This document shows, piece after piece, positions 1 to 9,252 of a stretch of 64,000 nucleotides of DNA. The notes under the pieces were generated by a model, which worked only from the letters and a program-made list of their open reading frames with translations, ran no database searches and was not told the origin of the DNA. The position numbers and the translations under genes were made by a program. Source of the DNA: Bog-793 sp963785415 (GTDB taxonomy: Bacteria; Actinomycetota; Acidimicrobiia; Acidimicrobiales; Bog-793); contig CAWAVB010000001.1 in NCBI GenBank assembly GCA_963785415.1, positions 1,798,001 to 1,862,000 on the forward strand. Reading direction: 5' to 3'. Every line of letters starts with the position of its first letter. The stretch's first letter is position 1.

Positions 1-823
1 GCTCCCGGAGGTCGAGACCGTCCGGCGCGAGCTCGCCGCAACCCTCGTCGGGCGCACCGTCACCAAAGTTGCGGTGCGCGGTCTCCGCACCGTCCGCCGC
101 CAGGCCGTGAGCCGGTTCCGGGCCGCGCTGACGGGGCGCCGGGTGCTCGACGTCCGGCGCCACGGCAAGTACCTGCTCATCGGCTGCGATGGCGGGACGC
201 TCGTCGTCCATTTGCGCATGACCGGGCGGTTGTCGCTCGAGGACGGCGCGCCGGGCCGCGCCATCCCGCACACCCACGCGATCCTCTCCCTCGACGATGG
301 CCGCAGGCTGCGCTTCGTCGACCCGCGCACGTTCGGCGAGCTCTTTTTTGCCACCGAGGGCGATCAGCTCCTCGCCGACACGGTCGGCCGCCTCGGTCCC
401 GACGCCGCCGACGGCGGCATCGACTCCGAGGCGCTCGGCCGGCTCGTCGGCCGTCGGCGGACCTCGCTGAAGGCGTTCCTCCTCGACCAGACGATGATCG
501 CCGGGATCGGCAACATCTACGCCGACGAGATCTGCTTCGTGGCCGGGCTCCGCCCCGACCGATCGACGGCGACGCTCGGGGCTGACGATCTCGCCCGGCT
601 CGCCGCGGCGATGCGCGCCGTCCTTTCCCGGGCGGTCGGAGCGCGGGGCACATCGCTCGGCGACGGGGGTTACCGCGACCTGTTCGGCGCGCCGGGGGGT
701 TTCCAGGCCGAGCACGCCGTCTACGGCCGTGGCGGCGAGGCCTGCCCGCGCTGCGGGACGGCGATCGAGAAGTCGCGCCTCGCGGGCCGCTCGACGCACT
801 GGTGTCCCCGCTGCCAGGGATGA
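1..823 (+). CDS. mutM: Formamidopyrimidine-DNA glycosylase (Fpg/MutM), 5' end cut off by window
   Basis: Base-excision repair glycosylase/AP lyase that removes oxidised purines such as 8-oxoguanine. Reading from base 2 gives LPEVETVRRE, the hallmark N-terminus of the family just after the M-P-E start, so only about three codons, including the catalytic Pro2 and Glu3, lie outside the window. The conserved HGKYLL segment (Lys near residue 58) and the helix-two-turn-helix stretch QTMIAGIGNIYADE are present. The C-terminus has the zinc finger C-P-R-C ... W-C-P-R-C over the last 30 residues. The implied full length of about 276 aa is normal. It lies immediately upstream of smc on the same strand, as in many actinobacteria (often with rnc before it). 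Confidence 0.96.
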   Translation, partial: LPEVETVRRELAATLVGRTVTKVAVRGLRTVRRQAVSRFRAALTGRRVLDVRRHGKYLLIGCDGGTLVVHLRMTGRLSLEDGAPGRAIPHTHAILSLDDGRRLRFVDPRTFGELFFATEGDQLLADTVGRLGPDAADGGIDSEALGRLVGRRRTSLKAFLLDQTMIAGIGNIYADEICFVAGLRPDRSTATLGADDLARLAAAMRAVLSRAVGARGTSLGDGGYRDLFGAPGGFQAEHAVYGRGGEACPRCGTAIEKSRLAGRSTHWCPRCQG

Positions 824-908
824 ACCGACGCGGCGGGCGTCCCGTCCGGACGACGGGGTGGCGCGCGGTCCCGATCCGGCCGCGCCACCCGGGTAACGTG
901 GCGGCGCC

Positions 909-3900
909 GTGTTTTTGAAGTCGCTTTCTCTCAAGGGTTTCAAGTCGTTCGCCGACCCGACGACGCTCGAATTCGAGCCCGGTATCACCGTCGTCGTGGG
1001 GCCGAACGGCTCGGGCAAGTCGAACGTCGTCGACGCCATCGCCTGGGTGCTCGGCGCCCAGGGGCCGAGCGTCGTGCGCTCGGCGAAGATGGACGACGTC
1101 ATCTTCGCCGGCACCGCGAAACGGACGGCGCTCGGGCGGGCCGAGGTCGCCCTCACGATCGACAACGCGGCTCACCGGCTGCCGATCGACCTCACCGAGG
1201 TGACGATCACGCGCACGTTGTTCCGTTCCGGCGAGAGCGAGTACGCGATCAACGGCTCGCCGTGCCGCCTGCTCGACGTCCAGGAGCTGCTCTCGGACAC
1301 CGGGGTCGGCCGCCAGCAGCACATCGTCGTCGGCCAGGGCCAGCTCGACGCCGTGCTGGCGGCGCATCCCGAGGACCGCCGGGCGATCATCGAGGAAGCG
1401 GCCGGGATCCTCAAGTACCGGCGTCGCCGCGAACGCGCGAGCCGCCGGCTCGAGGCGAGCGAGGCCGGGCTCGCCCGGGTCCAGGACCTTCTGCGGGAGG
1501 TCAAGCGCCAGCTGAAGCCGCTCGAGCGCCAGGCGACCTCGGCCCGCCAGCACGGCGAGCTCGAGGGCGAGCTGTCGGCGTTGCGGCTCCACCTCGCCGG
1601 GCGTGAGCTCGCCGAACTCACCGGCAGGCAGTCCGCCCTCGACTCGCAGGCGGAGGAGCTCGACCAGAACCTCGAACGCCGCGAGGACGAGCTCGGGGTC
1701 TTAGACGGCCGTCTGGCGGCGATCGAGGGCGAGCTCGGGACGGCGCGGGCCGACGAGCTCGTGCCGGTCGTCGGCCGGCTCGAGCAGCTGCGCGAGCGCG
1801 TGCACGGCCAGCTCGCGCTCGTGAACGAACGCCGGCGTGCCGGCGCCGCGCTCGCGGCCGTGCTCCAGGGTGCGGCCTCGTCGGCCGACATCGCCGCCGA
1901 CCTCGACCGGGTCGTGGCGGCGCTCGCCGACGCCGAGGCGGAGCAGGGGGTCCTTTCCCCGGAGCTCAGCGCGCTCGAGGCCGAGGAGGAGTCGCTCGCC
2001 GGGCGCAGGTCCGCCACCGAGGAGCGGATCGGGACCGACGAACCGGCGCCGTTCGCCGCGACCGCGGAGGTGCGCGGGGCCCGCGACGTCGCGGCGGACG
2101 TCCTGCGCACGAGCCGCGAGGCCGAGGTGCGCGCCGCCGAACGGGTCGCCGCGCTCGCCCGGCAGCGCGACGAGCTCGAGGGTCGTCTCGAGGTCGCGTC
2201 GGCGGAGCTCGACCGGCTCGCCGCCGAGGTCGACAAGGCGACGGGCGCGACCGAGGCCGCCGAGCGCGCCGAGACCGCGGGCGAGCTCTTCCTCGCGGAG
2301 GCCGACAAGACGCTGCAGGTGTGCGCGACGCGCCGCCAGGCGGCGGCGGCCCGGGTCGAGGCGCTCGAGCTCGCCCTCGACGACGCCCGCGCCCGGGCAG
2401 GGGTCGAACGGCTCGCCGCCGTCTCGGGCGTCGTCGGCACGCTGTTCGACGTCGTCGAGGTCGACGACGACCTCGTCCTCGCCTTCGAGGCGGCGGTCGC
2501 CGGCGTGCTCGACGCCGTCCTCGTCGCCGGGGGAGCGTCGGCGCGTGCCGCCTTCGGCCAGCTGCGGAAGACCGGATCCGGCGGCAACATCCTCCCGCTC
2601 CTGTCCGACGGCCCGGAGGCGACGGAAAGGTCGCTGCCGGCGGGGGCCGAGTCGCTGCGGGACGCGGTTCGTGCCGCCGACCCCGCCGTCGCCCGACTGC
2701 TCGACCGGCTCATCGGCGACGTCGAGGTCGTGCGCGCCGGACCCGACGCCGTGGTCGAACGCGCCCTCGCCGATCCGAGCCGCACCATCGTCACGCCCGA
2801 GGGGGACCGGTTCTCGCCGCTCGGATGGAGGATCGGGGCAGGGCACACCGGGGCGACGCGGGCCGCCCTCGAGGGGGCCCGCGAGGCAGAGACCGACGCG
2901 GTCACGGCGGCCGACCGGGCGGCGGCGGGCGCCGATCGCGCGCGCCGCGAGCTCGCGGAGGCGCGCGTCGCGGCCCAGGAGGCGCGGCGCCGGGTCGACC
3001 GGCTGATCGGCGGGCAGCAGAGCGACGAGCTGGTCCGCGCCGAACTCGTCCGCCAGCTCCGGCTCGTCACCGAGGAGGAGGCCGCCGCAGTCGCCGCGCA
3101 GTCGGCGATCGCCGCGGCCCACAAGCAGGCGGCGCAGGCCTTCGCCGAAGCCGAGGACAAGCTCGCCGCGGCGGAGCGGGCCGAGGAGGCCCAGCTCGCG
3201 CTCGTCGGCGAGGTGTCCGCGGCACGCCGCGAGATCGCCGAGACCGAGCGGGCCCTCGGCGACCGCCGCCGCGAGCTCGAGGTGCGCGCGGCCGCGCTCG
3301 ACGAGCGGGTGTCGCTCCTGTCGGCGCGTCGCGCCGAGCTCGCCCACGAGCTCGAGGCGCGGGAATCCGGCGAGCCCGGCGAGGCGCCCGGGGCCATGGA
3401 CGACGGCGCGCTCGAGCGCCTGGCGGGGGCGCTCGGGACCCTCCGGGACCGGCTCGACCGGGGGATCGCGGCCGCCGGCGCCGAGCGTGACCGCCGCGTC
3501 GAGGCGAGCGAGAAGCGGCTCGCCCGCCTCGGTGCGACCCGGCACGAGCGCGAGCAGCTGGAGCACGCGATCACCGTCGACCGGGAACGCCGCCAACGGC
3601 TGGAGATCGAACGGACCGAGGCGCGGATCCGCGCCGAGACGGCGGTCGGCCAGTTGCGGCGGGAGTTCGACGTCGTCGCCGACGAGGCGATCGCCGCCGA
3701 GGTGCCACCGCTGCCGGCCGGGGTCGACGCCGGCCAGCGGGTGCGGCAGCTCGAGCGGGAGCTCGCCGCGCTCGGCCCGGTCAACCCGCTCGCCGCCGAG
3801 GAGCTCGCCGCGCTCGTCGACCGGCGCACCTTCCTCGAGGGCCAGCTCGACGACGTTCGCTCGGCCCGGCGCGAGCTCAACCGCGTGATCGCCGCGGTCG

Positions 3901-4430
3901 ATGCCCAGATCGTCGAGGCGTTCACCGCCGCCTTCGCCGACGTTTCCCGGCACTTTGCGGCGCTCGTCGCGACGCTGTTCCCCGGCGGCTCGGGCAGCCT
4001 GCACCTGTCCGAGCCGGAGGACCTCTTGTCGACCGGGGTCGAGATCGAGGCCCGCCCCGCCGGCCGCAACGTCCGGCGCCTCAGCCTGCTCTCCGGCGGG
4101 GAGCGCGCCCTTGTCGCGCTCGGGTTCCTTTTCTCCGTGTTCCGCAGCCGGCCGTCACCGTTCTACGTGCTCGACGAGGTCGAAGCGGCGCTCGACGACG
4201 TCAACCTCGGGCGTTTCCTCGCCCTCGTCGACGAGTTCCGCGCTGACGCGCAGCTCCTTGTCGTCAGCCACCAAAAACGGACGATGGAGGTCGCCGACGC
4301 CCTCTACGGGATCTCGCTCCAGCCGGGAGGGGCGTCGAAGGTCGTGAGCGAGAAGGTCGAACGGCGCGCCGGGCGGGCCCCGACTGATGGTGAGCGCTCC
4401 GTCCCGGTCGCCATCCGGGACGCGTCGTGA
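909..4430 (+). CDS. smc: Chromosome partition protein SMC
   Basis: ATPase core of the condensin-like complex with ScpA and ScpB, which organises and segregates the nucleoid. The 1173-aa length is typical. Walker A GPNGSGKS is at residues 31-38. Two long Ala/Glu/Arg-rich coiled coils flank a hinge at about residues 495-660 (begins VSGVVGTLFDVVEV). The ABC signature LLSGGERALVALG is near residue 1060 and Walker B FYVLDEVEAALDD near 1085. The start is GTG with no clear Shine-Dalgarno; TAACGT about ten bases upstream could be a -10 box giving a nearly leaderless mRNA. The 3' end overlaps the likely ftsY start by 44 nt, implying co-transcription. Confidence 0.98.
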   Translation: MFLKSLSLKGFKSFADPTTLEFEPGITVVVGPNGSGKSNVVDAIAWVLGAQGPSVVRSAKMDDVIFAGTAKRTALGRAEVALTIDNAAHRLPIDLTEVTITRTLFRSGESEYAINGSPCRLLDVQELLSDTGVGRQQHIVVGQGQLDAVLAAHPEDRRAIIEEAAGILKYRRRRERASRRLEASEAGLARVQDLLREVKRQLKPLERQATSARQHGELEGELSALRLHLAGRELAELTGRQSALDSQAEELDQNLERREDELGVLDGRLAAIEGELGTARADELVPVVGRLEQLRERVHGQLALVNERRRAGAALAAVLQGAASSADIAADLDRVVAALADAEAEQGVLSPELSALEAEEESLAGRRSATEERIGTDEPAPFAATAEVRGARDVAADVLRTSREAEVRAAERVAALARQRDELEGRLEVASAELDRLAAEVDKATGATEAAERAETAGELFLAEADKTLQVCATRRQAAAARVEALELALDDARARAGVERLAAVSGVVGTLFDVVEVDDDLVLAFEAAVAGVLDAVLVAGGASARAAFGQLRKTGSGGNILPLLSDGPEATERSLPAGAESLRDAVRAADPAVARLLDRLIGDVEVVRAGPDAVVERALADPSRTIVTPEGDRFSPLGWRIGAGHTGATRAALEGAREAETDAVTAADRAAAGADRARRELAEARVAAQEARRRVDRLIGGQQSDELVRAELVRQLRLVTEEEAAAVAAQSAIAAAHKQAAQAFAEAEDKLAAAERAEEAQLALVGEVSAARREIAETERALGDRRRELEVRAAALDERVSLLSARRAELAHELEARESGEPGEAPGAMDDGALERLAGALGTLRDRLDRGIAAAGAERDRRVEASEKRLARLGATRHEREQLEHAITVDRERRQRLEIERTEARIRAETAVGQLRREFDVVADEAIAAEVPPLPAGVDAGQRVRQLERELAALGPVNPLAAEELAALVDRRTFLEGQLDDVRSARRELNRVIAAVDAQIVEAFTAAFADVSRHFAALVATLFPGGSGSLHLSEPEDLLSTGVEIEARPAGRNVRRLSLLSGGERALVALGFLFSVFRSRPSPFYVLDEVEAALDDVNLGRFLALVDEFRADAQLLVVSHQKRTMEVADALYGISLQPGGASKVVSEKVERRAGRAPTDGERSVPVAIRDAS

Positions 4431-5427
4431 CCGCGCCGGCCCCGGCGTGAGGGTCCGCCGGCACCGTCCCGACGACGGGCGCGCCCCCGCCGCGCCAACG
4501 CCGGGCGACGCGTCGGCACCGCCGGACCGTCCCGTCCTCGCCGGGCGTCTCGGGCGGAACCGCCCGGGACTCGCGGGGGGCCTCGCCCGCCTTTTCGCCG
4601 GCAAGGTCGACGAGACGACCTTCGAGGCGCTCGAGGACCTCCTCGTGGCGGCGGACGTCGGCCTGGCATCGACCGGCCGGATCCTCGCCGCGCTCCGCGA
4701 CGCCGTGCGCACGGGCGCGGTCGCCCCGACACCGGAGGCGCTCGTCGCCGGGCTGCGCGCCGAGATCGTCGCCGGTTTCGCCGGGGAGGACCGGGGCCTG
4801 TTGCGCGCCGCGGCACCGCCGAGCGTCTGGCTCCTCGTCGGCGTGAACGGCGTCGGCAAGACGACGACGGTCGGCAAGCTCGCCGCCCGCGAGTCCGCCG
4901 AGGGTCGCCGCGTCGTTGTCGCCGCGGGCGACACCTTCCGGGCCGCGGCGGGCGACCAGCTCGCCAGCTGGGCGGAGCGTTGCGGGGCGACGCTCGTGCG
5001 GGGCGCCGACGGCGCCGACCCGTCGTCGGTCGTCTTCGACGCCGTCGAGCACGCGACCGCCCGCGGCGCCGACCTCGTCCTCGCCGACAGCGCGGGGCGA
5101 CTGCACACCAAGACGAACCTCATGGACGAGCTGCGAAAGGTGCGGCGCGTCGCCGACCGCCCGCCGGGACGGGTGAGCGAGGTCCTGCTCGTCATCGACG
5201 CGACGACCGGCCAGAACGGGCTCGCCCAGGCCCGCGAGTTCACGAACGCCGTCGGGGTGACCGGGATCGTGCTCACCAAGCTCGACGGGACGGCGAAGGG
5301 CGGGATCGTGCTCGCGATCCACGACGAGCTCGGTCTGCCGATCAAGCTCGTCGGGGTGGGCGAGGGACCCGACGACCTCATCGCGTTCGACCCGGACGAC
5401 TTCGCCGCGGCGCTCACCGGAGTCTGA
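4387..5427 (+). CDS. ftsY: Signal recognition particle receptor FtsY
   Basis: SRP GTPase receptor that docks ribosome-SRP complexes at the membrane. The first ~55 residues are Arg/Pro-rich and disordered, and could serve as the membrane-binding A region. An N-domain four-helix bundle follows (KVDETTFEALEDLLVAADVG). The G domain has GVNGVGKTTT (G1, ~152), DTFRAAA (~181), DSAGR (~234) and TKLDGTAKGG (~297), ending GEGPDDLIAFDPDDF. At 346 aa it is short compared with proteins carrying a long acidic A domain. The ATG used overlaps smc; an in-frame GTG at 4447 just after smc is an alternative start. It is followed by ffh, so both GTPase partners of the SRP pathway are adjacent. Confidence 0.96.
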   Translation: MVSAPSRSPSGTRRDRAGPGVRVRRHRPDDGRAPAAPTPGDASAPPDRPVLAGRLGRNRPGLAGGLARLFAGKVDETTFEALEDLLVAADVGLASTGRILAALRDAVRTGAVAPTPEALVAGLRAEIVAGFAGEDRGLLRAAAPPSVWLLVGVNGVGKTTTVGKLAARESAEGRRVVVAAGDTFRAAAGDQLASWAERCGATLVRGADGADPSSVVFDAVEHATARGADLVLADSAGRLHTKTNLMDELRKVRRVADRPPGRVSEVLLVIDATTGQNGLAQAREFTNAVGVTGIVLTKLDGTAKGGIVLAIHDELGLPIKLVGVGEGPDDLIAFDPDDFAAALTGV

Positions 5428-5515
5428 GGCCCGCGCCCGGGACCGGTTGGAGGCGCTTTGGTGGCGCCGATCCCGTGAGTGAGCTGCACTCGTAGGCGAC
5501 TAGCCTGACGTTTTC

Positions 5516-6865
5516 ATGTTCGAGTCGCTCACCGATCGCTTCGACGAGATCTTCACGCGCCTGCGCGGGCGGGGACGGCTCTCCGAGGCAGACCTCACCG
5601 CGGCGCTGCGCGAGATCCGCGTCGCGCTGCTCGAAGGTGACGTCAATCTCGAGGTCGTGCGCGAGCTCGTGGAGTCGATACGCGCCCGCGCCTCGCTCGC
5701 CGAGCTCGACAAGAGCCTCACCCCCGCCCAGCAGGTCATCAAGATCGTCAACGAGGAGCTGACCGCGATCTTGGGGGGCGAGCCGCTCCGCATCACCTAC
5801 GCGCCGAAGCCGCCGACCGTCGTCCTGCTCGCCGGGCTGCAGGGCTCGGGCAAGACGAGCGCGGCGGCGAAGCTCGCCCGCTGGTTCGTCGAGCAGGGCC
5901 GGCATCCGCTGCTCGTCGCCGCCGACCTGCAGCGCCCCGCCGCCGTCGAGCAGCTCCGCGTGCTCGGCCGCCAGGTCGGCGCCGCCGTCTTCAGCGAGCC
6001 GACCGACCCGGTCTCCGTCGCCCGGCGCGGGGTCGCCGAGGCGATCCGCGTCGGGCGCGACGTCGTCGTCATCGACACGGCCGGCCGGGTCTCGGTCGAC
6101 ACCGCGCTCATGGACGAGGTGGCCGCCGTGGCGCGGGCGACGTCACCCCGCTACACGTTCCTCGTCCTCGACGCAATGACCGGCCAAGACGCCGTCGCGA
6201 CGGCGGTCGCCTTCCACGGCGCGCTGCCGCTCGACGGGGCGATCCTCACCAAGCTGGACGGCGACGCTCGGGGAGGCGCCGCCCTGTCGGTCGCCAAGGT
6301 CGTCGGCCGCCCGATCGCCTTCGTCTCGACCGGCGAGCGCCCGGCGGATTTCGAGACGTTCCGGCCGGACCGGATGGCCGGCCGGATCCTCGGCATGGGA
6401 GATGTGCTGTCGCTCGTCGAGCGCGCCGAGCAGAACCTCGATGGCGACGCGACGGGGCGGGCGATGGAGCGCATGCGCCGCGGACGCTTCACCCTCGAGG
6501 ACTTCCACGAGCAGCTCCAGCAGATGAAACGGCTGGGTCCGCTCTCGGGGATCGTCGGGATGCTGCCGGGGCTCCCCAAGGAGATGCGCAACGCCGCCGT
6601 CGACGAGGGGAGCATCACGCGGATCGAGGCGATCATCCGCTCGATGACGCCGGACGAGCGCAACGACCCGGCGATCATCAACGGGTCGCGCCGGACCCGG
6701 ATCGCCACCGGCAGCGGGACGCGACCCGCCGACGTGAACGACCTCCTCAACCGGTTCAAGGAGATGCAGAAGCTGATGCGTTCCTCTGGGATGATGGCGC
6801 AGGCCCACCCCGGAGGACGGCGCCAGAAACGCAAGGGTGGCAGGGTGACGCCCGCTGGCCGCTAG
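5516..6865 (+). CDS. ffh: Signal recognition particle protein Ffh (SRP54)
   Basis: Protein subunit of SRP; binds signal peptides and 4.5S RNA and delivers ribosomes to FtsY. 449 aa, standard length. The N domain is at residues 1-95. The G domain has GLQGSGKTSAAAKLA (~103-117), DTAGR and TKLDGDARGG (~245). The methionine-rich M domain (300-449) contains RMRRGRFTLEDFHEQLQQMK and the SGMM motif near the C-terminus, with a basic tail. It starts at ATG 88 nt after ftsY and leads into the ribosomal and tRNA-modification genes rpsP-rimM-trmD-rplS. No SRP RNA gene was seen nearby. Confidence 0.97.
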   Translation: MFESLTDRFDEIFTRLRGRGRLSEADLTAALREIRVALLEGDVNLEVVRELVESIRARASLAELDKSLTPAQQVIKIVNEELTAILGGEPLRITYAPKPPTVVLLAGLQGSGKTSAAAKLARWFVEQGRHPLLVAADLQRPAAVEQLRVLGRQVGAAVFSEPTDPVSVARRGVAEAIRVGRDVVVIDTAGRVSVDTALMDEVAAVARATSPRYTFLVLDAMTGQDAVATAVAFHGALPLDGAILTKLDGDARGGAALSVAKVVGRPIAFVSTGERPADFETFRPDRMAGRILGMGDVLSLVERAEQNLDGDATGRAMERMRRGRFTLEDFHEQLQQMKRLGPLSGIVGMLPGLPKEMRNAAVDEGSITRIEAIIRSMTPDERNDPAIINGSRRTRIATGSGTRPADVNDLLNRFKEMQKLMRSSGMMAQAHPGGRRQKRKGGRVTPAGR

Positions 6866-6919
6866 CCGGCGCAACCTCGGCGTCGGACTTCGATCGACAC
6901 CACAGAAAGCGAGAAAGAC

Positions 6920-7441
6920 GTGGCCGTGAAGCTCCGCCTCAAGCGGATGGGGAAGAAGAAGCAACCGACGTATCGGATCGTCGCGGCGGACAGTCGCTCA
7001 CCCCGGGACGGACGGTTCATCGAGGCCATCGGGACGTACGCGCCGCGCGCGGACCCGTCGCTCGTCGAGGTGGACAACGCCAAGGCCATCGCCTGGTTGG
7101 TGCAGGGCGCGAAGGCGAGCGAGACCGTGCGCAAGATTCTCGAGATCTCCGGCGCGTGGGGTGAGTTCACGGCGTTGAGGCCGGCCAAGCCGGCGAAGCC
7201 GGCGCGCAAAAAGAGCGAGGCGGCCAAGAAACGGGCCGCGGCGAGAAAGCCCGCCAAGAAGGCGGAAAAGAAGGCGGAAAAGAAGGCGGAAAAGAAGCCC
7301 GCCAAGAAACGGGCCGTGACCGTCGAAGCGCCCGCCGAACCCGAGGCGCCCGAGGCGATGCCCGATGCCGCGGAGACGACGCCAGATGGCGTCGAAGACA
7401 ACGCTGAGACGACCGCCGTCGTCGACAGCGGGAATGACTGA
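6920..7441 (+). CDS. rpsP: 30S ribosomal protein S16 with long basic/acidic C-terminal extension
   Basis: S16 assembles early into the 30S body. Residues 1-85 are a standard S16 domain (AVKLRLKRMGKKKQPTYRI, then GTYAPRADPS). The protein continues to 173 aa, about twice the usual size: a Lys/Ala-rich stretch with three AEKK repeats (about residues 90-135), then an acidic Glu/Asp/Ala/Thr tail. Such tails occur in other actinobacterial S16 proteins, but the function is unknown. The start is GTG, preceded by AAAGCGAGAAAG. The stop overlaps an ATG (7434) of the next frame, linking it to the KH-protein gene. Confidence 0.95.
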   Translation: MAVKLRLKRMGKKKQPTYRIVAADSRSPRDGRFIEAIGTYAPRADPSLVEVDNAKAIAWLVQGAKASETVRKILEISGAWGEFTALRPAKPAKPARKKSEAAKKRAAARKPAKKAEKKAEKKAEKKPAKKRAVTVEAPAEPEAPEAMPDAAETTPDGVEDNAETTAVVDSGND

Positions 7442-7448
7442 GGAACCA

Positions 7449-7916
7449 ATGGCTTCGGACACACCAGTATTTGAAGGACCGGACTTCGGCTCGATCGACG
7501 ACGCCGACGCCGACGACGACGTCGACCTCGCCAATGACGTCGACCTCGCCGACGACGCCGACCTCGCCGACGAATCCGACGACGTCGGGCTCGACGCCGA
7601 CGAGACCGAGGACGACGTCGAGGGCGGGAACGCCACCGGCACGGGATCCGACGACGACGCCGGCAACCGGGTCTCGGGCGGCGTCGCGCGCTCGGTCCTC
7701 GAGCACGTCGCCCGCTCGATCGTCGACGATCCGGACGCCGTCGTCGTGAGGGCCGACGCGGGGCGCAATGGCACGCGGTTCGACCTGCACGTCGCGCCCG
7801 GCGACATGGGGCGGATCATCGGCAAGCGCGGCCGGGTCGCGCAAGCGCTGCGTGTGCTCGTCCGTTCGGCGGCGGCCCGCGACGGATCGGACGCCTCCGT
7901 CGACATCGTCGACTGA
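7449..7916 (+). CDS. khpA: KH-domain RNA-binding protein (KhpA-like) with Asp-rich N-terminal extension
   Basis: Residues ~80-155 form a single KH domain with the RNA-contacting GxxG loop in GRIIGKRGR, as in KhpA (YlqC), a small RNA chaperone encoded between rpsP and rimM in many Gram-positives. KhpA is normally about 75-80 aa. Here it has an extra ~80-residue acidic N-terminus built from repeats such as DDVDLANDVDLADDADLADE. ATG 7449 is preferred because GAGGAA lies seven bases upstream; ATG 7434, overlapping the rpsP stop, is an in-frame alternative. The acidic extension is unusual and sits beside the strongly basic S16 tail. Confidence 0.88.
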   Translation: MASDTPVFEGPDFGSIDDADADDDVDLANDVDLADDADLADESDDVGLDADETEDDVEGGNATGTGSDDDAGNRVSGGVARSVLEHVARSIVDDPDAVVVRADAGRNGTRFDLHVAPGDMGRIIGKRGRVAQALRVLVRSAAARDGSDASVDIVD

Positions 7917-7927
7917 CCGGCGGGCGC

Positions 7928-8407
7928 ATGGCGCTCCTCGAGATCGGCAGGGTCGTGAAACCCCACGGGCTCGCCGGTGAGGTCGTTGTCGTCTTCGTCT
8001 CGAACCGGCCCGAGCGACTCCAGCCCGGCTCGCGGTACACCGTCGTGGCGGACGGGGAGGGGCCGGTGCCGGCCGAGCTCACCATCGCCGCGGTCCGGCC
8101 GCAGCGCGGGTGCCACCTCGTCGCTTTCGAGGGGGTCACCGACCGCAACGGTGCGGAGCGCCTGCGGGGTGCCGTGCTCGCCGCCGAGCCGCTCGCTGAC
8201 GATGCGGCGCTGTTCGTCCACGAACTCATCGGCGCCGAGGTCGTCGACACGGCCGGTGTCGTGCACGGCACGGTGACCGCGGTCGAGGCGAATCCGGCGA
8301 GCGACCTCCTCGTCGTCGACGGGTCGCATCTCGTCCCGGTCCGCTTCGTCGTCTCCCACTCGTCCGGTCGGGTCGTCGTCGACGTCCCCGAGGGGATCTT
8401 CGAGTGA
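7928..8407 (+). CDS. rimM: Ribosome maturation factor RimM
   Basis: 16S rRNA-processing/30S head assembly factor. 159 aa. The N-terminal RimM barrel begins LEIGRVVKPHGLAGEVVV. The C-terminal PRC-barrel part contains HELIGAEVVDTAGVVHGTV and ends VDVPEGIFE, all family signatures. It starts 11 nt after the KH gene and overlaps trmD by four bases (GTGA), so translation is probably coupled. RimM binds S19, and its gene is very often found with rpsP, trmD and rplS, as here. Confidence 0.95.
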   Translation: MALLEIGRVVKPHGLAGEVVVVFVSNRPERLQPGSRYTVVADGEGPVPAELTIAAVRPQRGCHLVAFEGVTDRNGAERLRGAVLAAEPLADDAALFVHELIGAEVVDTAGVVHGTVTAVEANPASDLLVVDGSHLVPVRFVVSHSSGRVVVDVPEGIFE

Positions 8408-9252
8408 CGGCGGACGGGGCCTCACCCGCCGGCGGCGCGAGCGTGGCGTCCGCGCTGCGGGTCGAGGTGCTCACGATCTTTCCCGAACTCGTCTCCGGCT
8501 ACTGCGCGGGGTCGATATTCGGGCGGGCGATCCGCGCCGGAACGGTCGAGATCACCGTGCACGACCTGCGGATCGGCGCGACGGGCCCGCACCGCTCCGT
8601 CGACGACGCGCCCTTCGGCGGCGGCGCCGGGATGGTGCTCGCCCCCGGGCCGGCCTTCGCCGCCGTCGAGGCGATCGTCCCGGTCCGCCCCCTCTACCTT
8701 CTCAGCCCCGCCGGACGGCGGCTCGACCAGGGCCTCGTCGAGGAACTGCAGGCGAAGGGGGCGTTCTCGCTGCTCTGCGGCCGCTACGAGGGGGTCGACC
8801 AGCGCATCGCCGACCACCTCGTCGACGGCGAGATCTCTCTCGGGGACTTCGTGCTCGCCGGGGGGGAGCTCGCCGCGCTGGCGGTCGTCGAGGCCGTCGC
8901 GCGCCTCGTGCCGGGCGTGGTCGGCAATGCGGAATCGCCCGCCGAGGAGAGCTTCACGACGGGGCTGCTCGAGTACCCGCAGTACACGCGTCCGGCGGTG
9001 TTCCGGGGCTGGGAGGTGCCCGAGGTCCTGCGCGGCGGCGACCACGCCGCCGTCGCCGCCTGGCGTCGCGCCGCGGCGCTTGCCCGCACGATCGAGCGCC
9101 GGCCGGACCTCATCGCGGCCCGCGGGGGCCTCGATGAGGATGAGGTGCGACTGCTCACCGAGCACGACTATCCTCTAGACGCTGCGACGCCGCTCGCGAC
9201 CTCGGTTCGACGGCGGCGGCGCGCCCCCGCGAAGGAGCCCGACGGACGATGA
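8404..9252 (+). CDS. trmD: tRNA (guanine-N1)-methyltransferase TrmD
   Basis: SPOUT-class SAM-dependent enzyme that makes m1G37 in tRNAs reading CNN/CGG codons and so prevents frameshifting. The catalytic part shows VEVLTIFPELV, DDAPFGGGAGMVL, LLCGRYEGVDQR and GDFVLAGGELA (the knot), then TTGLLEYPQYTRPAVFRG. The Lys/Arg-rich C-terminal ~20 residues and the first ~17 residues (Ala/Gly-rich) are not conserved; the true start could be slightly downstream of GTG 8404. It overlaps rimM by 4 nt and rplS by 4 nt (ATGA), so it is a tight operon member. Confidence 0.96.
   Translation: MTADGASPAGGASVASALRVEVLTIFPELVSGYCAGSIFGRAIRAGTVEITVHDLRIGATGPHRSVDDAPFGGGAGMVLAPGPAFAAVEAIVPVRPLYLLSPAGRRLDQGLVEELQAKGAFSLLCGRYEGVDQRIADHLVDGEISLGDFVLAGGELAALAVVEAVARLVPGVVGNAESPAEESFTTGLLEYPQYTRPAVFRGWEVPEVLRGGDHAAVAAWRRAAALARTIERRPDLIAARGGLDEDEVRLLTEHDYPLDAATPLATSVRRRRRAPAKEPDGR

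Noticed and set aside
177..4069. Long minus-strand frames (471, 965 and 767 codons) opposite mutM and smc
   Set aside because: Shadows of a high-GC coding sequence: compositions are Arg/Ser/Ala-rich without any domain, while smc on the plus strand has all family motifs.
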